Assembly: GCA_037693485.1 (NCBI GenBank)
Contig: CM075354.1
Location: 157,257,501-157,321,500 of the forward strand
DNA from: Kitagawia praeruptora
Lineage: Eukaryota > Streptophyta > Magnoliopsida > Apiales > Apiaceae
DNA: 64,000 bases
Reading direction: 5' to 3'
Part shown: piece by piece, positions 56,328-64,000 of the stretch
Position numbering within the stretch: the stretch's first letter is position 1
Layout of the letters: each line of letters begins with the position of its first letter
Position numbers and translations under genes: made by a program
Notes under the pieces: model-generated
Database searches by the model: none
Seen by the model: the letters and a program-made list of their open reading frames with translations, nothing else
Told to the model about the DNA's origin: nothing

Positions 56328-59300
56328 ATGGAGAAATCATCTTTCATCAACAGCAAGGTCGTAATCAATGGAGTTACTTTTAACACAAATAACTTCACTG
56401 CAGTTCTAGATCATCAGGACTTGCCCAATGATTTCCACATTATTCAGGACTTTTTGGCCTCAAGCCCAATAAATTATGCTCTAACCCAACTTGCCAAGAT
56501 ATTTTTTCAGTCTGTAATGCAGGTTTGGAACACAAGTGTCTTTGGGAAAGGACTTCCATCAGAAAAGCCTCAAATGAGCTTTGAGTATAATAATGTTACG
56601 TACTATGTGACTCCTGAGATTGTCACTGAAGCTCTACACTTACCATCAATCATTGGTAAGCCGGTTTTCAAAGTTCCTGATTCAAGACTCCTTGAGTATG
56701 TTGTAAGTTTGGGTTACAATGGAGCACCAAAGAAGTTTGGAGAGCTCTACAGAACAAAGCTTAAGAAGGAATGGAATTTCTTTTTCGACACTATCAGCAG
56801 ATGCTTCTTGAATAAAGTGTCAAACTTTGACGCTTTACCCACAGGTTCAACCAAAATTGGGTATTCTCTAATTCATGATCTCTCATTTGATTATGGGTCT
56901 TTTATACTAAAGGCATTAAGTGAAAGAAAAGCAGATAAATGTGGTTATGTTTGCTTTCTTAGATTTTTCCAATTAATATTCTCTCACTTATGTCCTCATG
57001 CTATTTTTGAGAATGATACAATTTTGCCTATATGTAAAATCTCAGAAAACAATATAAAGAGTCTAATCAATTCTGATAAGGCAAATAAGTTTGATGGAAC
57101 TCCATACATTCCTGATGAAGTATGGTCTCTTTTAAGAAAGAGAATGCCTATTCAATATGGCCCAGCAACTGGTGCTATGGGACAGGACTTTACAAATCCT
57201 ATTCTTGACACAAGCACACAACCTAAACACTCTTCTAAACAGTCAACCACCTCTGGTGTCTCACAAAAGGCATCAGTTGTAAAATCAAAGAAATTAGCTA
57301 GATCTGATGTGTCTGAGAGGCAATCAGGATCAAAGGATTTCTCCACTCCAACTCACTCTCAAATGAAGTTACAAGGGGGTGAACAAGGAGTTCTGGGAAC
57401 ATCTGGTCTGAATAGAGAAACAGGAGTAAAGAGGAAAGTTAGTCAGGGAAATGATTCTGATTCTGATTCTGATGATGACACAATGCATATATCAGTTTTG
57501 ATGAAGAAAAAGGAGATTGATGTTGTTGATACTAGAGAAGTGGCTGTCTCTGAAAAGCCAAAGAAAAGAAGAAGATTAATCAACAAAGGCAAATTTGTTG
57601 TTCCTACAGAATTATAGAATCTTACTGATGCTATGGAGAACAATCCTGATGTATCTACTAATCAAGATGGATCATCAGTTCCTGACACTACTGTCAATCT
57701 TGACGTCTCTACTCCTGATAATTCACATGTGAAGACTGTTGAGATCTCTGATTCTCCAGCACCTGTATCTCCAAAGAGAAGAATTATTGAGATGTCTGTT
57801 GATCAAGTAAATGCTATTGCTGCTCAGTTGGGTTTCAAACCTTCACCACTTGAAAAAAAAACTGCTGAAGCAAATGTCTTTCATAGACAGAAGAAACAGA
57901 AGACTACTATGTCACCTCTGAAAGGATCAAGCCCACAAGAACCTGAACTTCAAAGGAGTTCAGCAGCTATTGCAGATCCAGTCACACAAGAACCACCTAC
58001 TCAAAGTGTGGGCGCAGACATTTCTGAAGGAATAGTCCCACAAGAACCACTTTCTCAAAGGGAAGGTGAAGACAAGAATATTCCAGCCCCACAAGAACCA
58101 TCTTCTCAAAGTGAAGATGTTGGCAAAATCACATCAGCAGGGGAGTTTCCTGACAATGCTCAAGGGGCTTCTGAAATTGAATTTGAACTAGCTAGAAGTC
58201 TGGCAGATAAAGCTGCTCATGATTTGCACATTGTTGAATGTGATGAAGGGATCGCTGACACTGTATTTGTGGGAAGCACACAAGAACCTTTGACTCAAAG
58301 TGTTGAACAAGCTTCACAACCTCAGACTACACAAGAACCATCAGTAGCTAATACTGATGCAAGTCATACTTTAGTTGCAGTGGTCGATCCTGATGTAAGT
58401 ACTACTGATCCACTTATTCCATTGCTTATTGAGCCAATTTTTGCAAGGCTAATGGATTCTTTAACTACTTCGTCAGGTAACATCTCTATCTCTACTTCCT
58501 TTACTACTGATAGTATGATTATAGATAGACCTGATATAAGGGATACCTCTATTTGTATGACTTCAGACCACTCTTCTCAGCCACCTCTTATTTCTTCACA
58601 TTTAATGAGTCAGAGCCTTTCTTATGAGAATGAGAGTGAACATTTAGAGAAAAAGAAGAGTGATGAGAGGCAGTCTCCTGAACTGGCAAAAGGAGAGGTA
58701 GAACAAAGTGAGAAGTTGTTAACTTCCAGTGAGGTAGTAGTTACTATTGACAGTAACTTAGGTAACACTGTGAGAAGTGATGAGATCACTTTAAAAGAAA
58801 CGAGAGATTTAGGAAATATTATTCTTTTATCTACAGGTCATCAGGATTCACCAGCTGCATCTACTGGTGAATTAAAATTAAAAGGTGTTATGCATCCTGA
58901 TGAGAATGTTGATGATAGGATTCCGACAAATAAATCTGGTTCAAATTCAGATGATGATAATCCTGAAGCAATTCAAATGCAGGTAGCAATAAAAGCAAGT
59001 CTACTATCTACTTATGGATCTTCGAGTAGATACATGCAGTCTATTACTCAAGAAGATTTCAGAGGGGAGTACAGTTCCATACTTCCTCCTGATACTCAAG
59101 CTGCAAGGGGATATGAATGGGATACTGAATGGAATTAGCCGAATGCTGAGATGAATTTTCAAAATGCTCTTTTTCATTCTGGTCATATTGCCACGAGGAT
59201 GCCTATTCCTGAACTTAAGGCTCTTCTCAAGACTAATGCTCTTCTAGCAAAGGGATTAAAGAGTGAGATTGACTCTATGAAAGATGTTACTGATAAATTT

Positions 59301-61210
59301 CAAGCGGGTATTCAAACAACTGTTTCTATATCTGCTACTGCTTCTCAAGCACGTCTTCTTGATGATGATGTTAAAGCACTTGAAAAGAAGATGGATTCCA
59401 GAATGACTGTCTTGGAATCAAAAGTTGATAATATTGATGAAACACTCAAGCTTATCTTGTCTTTCTTCATTGAAGAAGATGTCGATGTCAAAAAGGGGGA
59501 AAAGATAGTCAAAACAAAATGCTCACCTAATCCAGTTGTACAAAAGGATGATGATAATTCTGGAAATGATGGTGGTGCTAAGTCACATAAAGTTGAAACC
59601 TCTGATGCTGCTTTAGTAACAAAGAGAAGTCAATCTAATACTCAAACTAGGCAGTCAACTCATGTTTCTAGATCTGGTAAGAAGACAGTGACAACAATGG
59701 TACAATCTCAGAGTCCAAAAGAAGAAAAGTTCGTGACACCTGGTCAAACTCTGTCAACCATTCCTGAGGATGATGTGTATGTGGAACAGGATGAAGATGC
59801 TGCTAATCTGTTTCATGAACTTGACACTGGGGATGGTCGTGTTCTTAAACTATTTCATAAAGACAAAAGAGTTCAATAGTATCATGCTGAGAAGGCACTT
59901 ATCTTAACCACTGGAGAGAATCCAAACATGACTACTGATGAGTTCTTAGAAGAACAGAACAGGATTCTTGAAGAGATTGCAAGACAAAATGAAGCTCCTC
60001 CTGCAAGAAGAGGAAGAGGCAGAGGAGGAAGATACAGAGGTAGAGGAAGATTACCTGCTCAAACAAGTACAAGGCAAACAAGATCTAGTGGAATCAAATT
60101 AAAAGATGTTTCTGAAAATAAAAAGAAGAAAACTCTACTATCTCTTGTACTGACTCCAAATAACATATTCAATGCTCTTGAAGAAATTGAAGAGGAGATA
60201 TTGCCTTTAAAAAGAAAGAGCAAGGTTGCTGATCAAGCTACTGTATCTAATGAGAAGTCAGTTTTTGGTTCAATTCCTGATGTTGTCTCTGATTCTGGAG
60301 AAGCTGAAATTTTAAAAGAACTTAAGATTATGATTCTTAAGGTTGTGGTTTAATTTCACAATATGGAAGTTATTGAAGATACACTAAAGTATGAGCAAGA
60401 GAACTTCAGAAGATTTGAAAGAGAAAGTGAAATCAGAGCTAAAGCAAGAGAAGCAGAAAGGATAGCAACCAGAGATTACTTGAAAAATGTTCATAAATCT
60501 AACAGGAAGTTATGGTATGATAAAAGTAAATTTGTTCCTGAACATCAGCAGTATTATCCAACAGATGAGAAGAAGAAGAGTAAGAAAAAGGAGAAGAATG
60601 AGTGTAATTATAGGAAACCAGTTGTTTTCAAGTCTGCAGGACTGATAACAGAGTCTTCTTTGATTAATGAATCTTTATTGATTGTTAAATCAAAGTTTAC
60701 TACATTTGTTGCTGAAAATCCACCAAAATGGGTAAGTATGCAATCTGGTTTGAAGGGATTGGAACCTGGAACAAGAGGAGGTATTGGGTATAATAATGCA
60801 CAGGTTGTTTTTATTGTACAAACTGATCAATATGCTCTAGTTGACAAGATTGGTGATGAGTTAACTGTTAATCATCTCTGGAAACTTGAAGCTGTTGCTA
60901 TCATTGCTGATTGTCATGCTGGTGCTAAGAAAGTAGAAAAGATGTTGTACTTCATGAAAGACAGAAGTGTAAAGAAGATTGCTATTCATGAGTTGTTGTG
61001 CAAATCTGTAAAAGAGTTGAAATATGTTCTGTATCTGCTCAGAAGTAAAAGAATCAATGTTAAAGAAAGAGAAGTCTACTACAATTGGTTTGTTATGATT
61101 TACAGGACAATCAGACAGATATTTATGGATGGAGGAACGAGGTATGATGGCAATTATATTCCTATGTACTTAAATTTAAGAGGCATAGAGGTTGAAATGA
61201 AGAAAGGTAC
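56328..61210 (+). pseudogene. Envelope-like long ORF of Sire-D, truncated
   Basis: Starting at ATG 56328, a single frame of about 1627 codons runs to the LTR at 61211 and is broken only by TAG 57615, TAG 59136, TAG 59877 and TAA 60351. The first 330 residues form an ordered domain (DLPNDFHIIQDFLASSP, NVTYYVTPEIVTEALHLP, KCGYVCFLRFFQLIFSHLCP). Next come serine-rich and glutamine-rich stretches with repeats of PQEPxSQ or TQEPxTQS, then a coiled coil (59200-59470), an RGRGRGGRYRGRGR box near 60020 and a C-terminal domain. It occupies the place of the Sirevirus envelope-like ORF. I see no signal peptide or convincing membrane anchor, so 'envelope' is a positional name. Confidence 0.75.
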
Positions 61211-64000
61211 TGTAAGAACCCAGATTTTTGGGTAGAACTAAAACTTTTATTATGTAATAATATGGGAATGAATAGTGGTTATGACTGCGATGTAACGACT
61301 GTCTATTTAATGAATGGAATGGATTTGGATTCAATTATTATATGTCATGCAGAATACCTTTGGTTGACAACATAGATAAGAATGATCTATCTCCTAAGAA
61401 TATGAGAAGATTTCTCCAAGTAAGATTATTCTTGTGTCATCCAAATCAATATCTATTATAAGCCCAGCGGTTCCGTAAAAAGGTTAAGGAACACTCGAGG
61501 GTGAACCAGGTTCATTTTCCTAATTATAGGAATTAAATAAAAATAAGTGATGAATAGTGATTTTGGTGGAATTTGGAATATTATTATAATAATGTTATAC
61601 CCGGTATTCGGAACGGATTTCTGAGTTCGTATTAGTGATCCAGGAGGAAAATAAGTGTATGTAAAAGCTGTCGGATTCAGAAAAAGAGCACTTTCATTTT
61701 CTCCGAGATTTCCCTAGACACTGCAAGACTTAAGGATTTAAAAAAGGGAATTAAGGAATTTAAATTCGAGAAGTATTAAGAAAGATGAAGAATAGTATTA
61801 GAATTATTAAGAAGGTTTTCGGTAAAACCCTAACTAGAAACGAATGAGTTATTCCCTCGAACGATCAACGAATTGAGTAATAACCGGACAAAGAACAAGC
61901 AAGAGGATCAAGATACATGCATGTGCAAGTGGATAAGGGCAAGTAACCAAGTAGTTACCAAATGAACTAGATCAATTAGGATCAAACTAGTACTTAGCAT
62001 AACTTTCTCATCTTACCACCAAAACATCAACACTTGTCCACTTGATTTCATCATCCATGACATACTACCTTTATTAAAGTAGCTTTATGGACTAGATATT
62101 ATCCTTACATATCAATAATACATATTAGATTAGATGAGAGCAAGAGACAAGCCAAGCAAACTACATTCTCTCCATTTTTTCAAAACTGCTCAACAAGAAC
62201 AGTCATGAGAGAAAAATTCATATCTCCATTTTCATCCATGATAAAATCACCAAATTTGAACCACAACCTCTCCACTCCATGGGCAATATTCGCTCCAAAT
62301 TGCATAGCAATCAAAGTAGTATAGCCTAGGCAAATCATCTCCCCAAGTTGAAGAAGCAAACTGTCCAGATTGTTGGCAGTTTCTGTGATGATTTTCAAAC
62401 GGCCATATCTCCTTCATTACTCAATGGAATTTGGTGTTCTTTAGCTTTTTGGAAATCTGGTTGGATGATCTACAACTCTCCTTTAGAAGCCTTGTCCAGA
62501 AAACCTTGGTAAGGCCCTCGTTTTTCATGATCTTTCAACTGCGTTATAGCAGATCCGAAATTCACTAACTATGTTCTTGATGATTCTTGCTAGTTTAAGG
62601 TTGTAATGAGTTCTAAGGACTAGATCAAGGCTTAGAAAGGGCTTTAACACTCTCCAAGGAAGGTATAAACCTCATGAACCCTAGATCTTACTTTGAGATT
62701 TTGCATGCTCTTGATGGATTTAGTATAAGATGTGTTAATAGCATGATTATAAGCATGATTATTTAGTGATTGTTTGATTTAAGAGATGTGATGATCATGT
62801 TGGTAAAGTAGATGAGTTTGGACAGTTGGAGATATGTAATATGTTTACAAGTTGTTTGGATGCCCGGTGTGGCTTTGTGGAATCGTTATGATTTTAGAAC
62901 GTTCGATTTATAGCCGTCGTAATGCCGAATTTTCGTTAACCTTAAGAAATCATATTTGACAGTAGCCATAACTCACTGACTAGCTTCGTATTCTGCCATG
63001 ACAAGGTATATTATGTTATAAGCTTCGTTTTGATATAAAGATCGTATGAAATGGACTTACGGTTTAGGAGTTACGATTAAATTCGTAAAAGTGGTTTGAA
63101 ATCGTAAATGAAAGTTCGTAATTGAAATTGATTCCCTTAAATGTCGTTTAATCAGTGGCGAATCTTATTAATTAAATATTAGAGGTAAAAAGGAAGGTGT
63201 GGGAGAAAACCACATGTCGAATGGATCGTTTTCCGATTTTATAAAAATGTTTGAATCGAGGTTAAACGCGAACGAACCCCTTAAAGGTATGACTTTGGTT
63301 ATAACTTAGAAAACGGGCGATAACACTCGAGGTATAATCTTGATTCGTAAACGACAAACCTTAGAACTTATACGACTTAAGTATATACCAAGTATAAGCA
63401 TGATGACATGTCTTGATAACGAACGAATGTCGGATCGTATCGGTGATAAAAAGAGTTACACTAAAAGAGACGTAACGAGATAACTCGAAAACATGTTTCG
63501 ATTTAAGTGGAGTTTATACTTAGCCTTTTAATAAGCGTTTAGTGGTTAATCTTAAATATTCTGATTGTTTATAGATTGTCGAGCTGACCCGGGACACATT
63601 ACCCCTACCCGCACTCGATTCTCAGGCAAGTTTCCAATACTTGGAACTGTTGTTGTGATAATATATATGATGATTGTTTTATACATATGCCATAGCATGC
63701 ATGCCTACTTTCAAGTTAATATTGAATTACTTGTTCCCTGAATCGATATCGGCTTATAGACTATATATGAAATATCAGTTATAAGCCGGATTGTTTGGTT
63801 AAGACCCTTAGCGAAGGGCGTATGATATTCATACTTCAAATATAGACCGGGAGTCGATATTTTGTAATATATAAATAGTCGTGGAAACCCGGAAGGGATC
63901 CCAGCGACAAATTTATTACTTCGAGGATTTTTATTCAATTACGAATCCTTCGAGGAACGTTATTTGAGTATTACCTCAGTGAAGGAATATTTAATGAATA
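61211..64000 (+). repeat. LTR of a further retrotransposon, running off the window
   Basis: The envelope-like frame breaks at TGTAAGAACCCAGATTTTTG, which looks like an LTR start of plant Ty3/gypsy chromoviruses (Tekay-like). The 2.8 kb to the window end has no ORF with recognisable domains and no primer site, which suits a long LTR. The left target site would be GGTAC (61206-61210). Orientation and family are uncertain. Confidence 0.5.

Larger units (their letters stand above)
47443..61210 (+). mobile_element. Sire-D: Sirevirus-type Ty1/copia element, 3' end not in the window
   Basis: 5' LTR 47443-47927, initiator-Met primer site TGGTATCAGAGC (47930-47941), large gag with three zinc knuckles, protease, integrase, RT and RNase H to 55088, a small antisense gene, then a long envelope-like frame. 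This layout is that of Sireviruses. It is broken by a solo LTR (50312-51831), by stops and frameshifts, and at 61211 by a new LTR. The left target site would be ACATC (47438-47442). Confidence 0.9.

Noticed and set aside
61206..61210. GGTAC before the right-hand LTR, the same five bases as the Tat-B target site
   Set aside because: Only one side is visible and a 5-bp match is likely by chance; the LTR sequences are unrelated.
56328..61210. A true viral envelope glycoprotein
   Set aside because: No signal peptide, fusion peptide or clear membrane anchor is visible; the name rests on position only.
62180..62398. Minus-strand ORF of 72 codons in the right-hand LTR
   Set aside because: No domain, no conserved context, and it lies within a presumed LTR.
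55089..64000. 3' LTR of Sire-D
   Set aside because: I searched for the start TGTTAGATATTG and for the ..GGGCAACA end and found none; it must be beyond the inserted element outside the window.

Overview
The window is nuclear DNA of a flowering plant, most likely a eudicot. It holds nested Ty3/gypsy (Tat and Athila type) and Ty1/copia (Tork and Sirevirus type) retrotransposons, Helitrons, MITEs, a LINE remnant, fragments of plant gene families (TIR-NBS-LRR, ABCG/PDR) and one intact plant gene, an adenylate isopentenyltransferase (IPT). The family or species cannot be named from this sequence. I saw no tRNA, rRNA or CRISPR. Element names below are mine.

Left part (1-19716): a Tat-lineage element, Tat-A, lies on the minus strand. 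Its 5' LTR is 18741-19716 and its 3' LTR lies outside the window. Gag, protease, RT, RNase H and integrase run leftward from 18686 to 11553 and are broken. Between integrase and the missing 3' LTR is a large gene on the opposite (plus) strand. That gene is interrupted at 1340 by a very young Athila-like element (Athila-N, 1341-9164, TSD TTTAG) that carries only gag and protease. Tat-A holds 18 copies of the palindrome GGCGCGCC.

Middle part (19717-33158): AT-rich intergenic DNA has a MITE-like shell containing two Helitrons and a Mutator-like element, then hAT-type MITEs. A decayed copia element, Copia-C (25332-30747, TSD GCTTC), sits 196 bp upstream of the IPT start codon on the same strand. 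IPT (30944-31849) is the only intact non-transposon gene. A LINE reverse-transcriptase remnant follows.

Region 33159-46125 is one minus-strand Helitron inserted inside the LINE remnant: removing it restores the LINE reading frame exactly. The Helitron carries a TNL resistance-gene fragment and a MITE, and was itself hit by a second Tat element, Tat-B (34328-46071, TSD GGTAC). Tat-B has the same layout as Tat-A. Its antisense gene is open over about 780 codons across an intron whose junctions keep the frame.

Right part (46126-64000): after the rest of the LINE and one ABCG-transporter exon comes a Helitron end, then a reversed copia LTR fragment, then a Sirevirus (Sire-D, 47443-61210). Sire-D has gag, pol, a small antisense gene and a very long envelope-like frame. 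A 1520-bp solo LTR (TSD ATAGT) splits its protease at the active site. The envelope-like frame is cut at 61211 by the LTR of another element that runs off the window.

The main novelty candidates are the spliced antisense genes of the two Tat elements, the repeated internal polypurine tracts beside them, the GGCGCGCC signature of Tat-A, and the antisense minigene of Sire-D.
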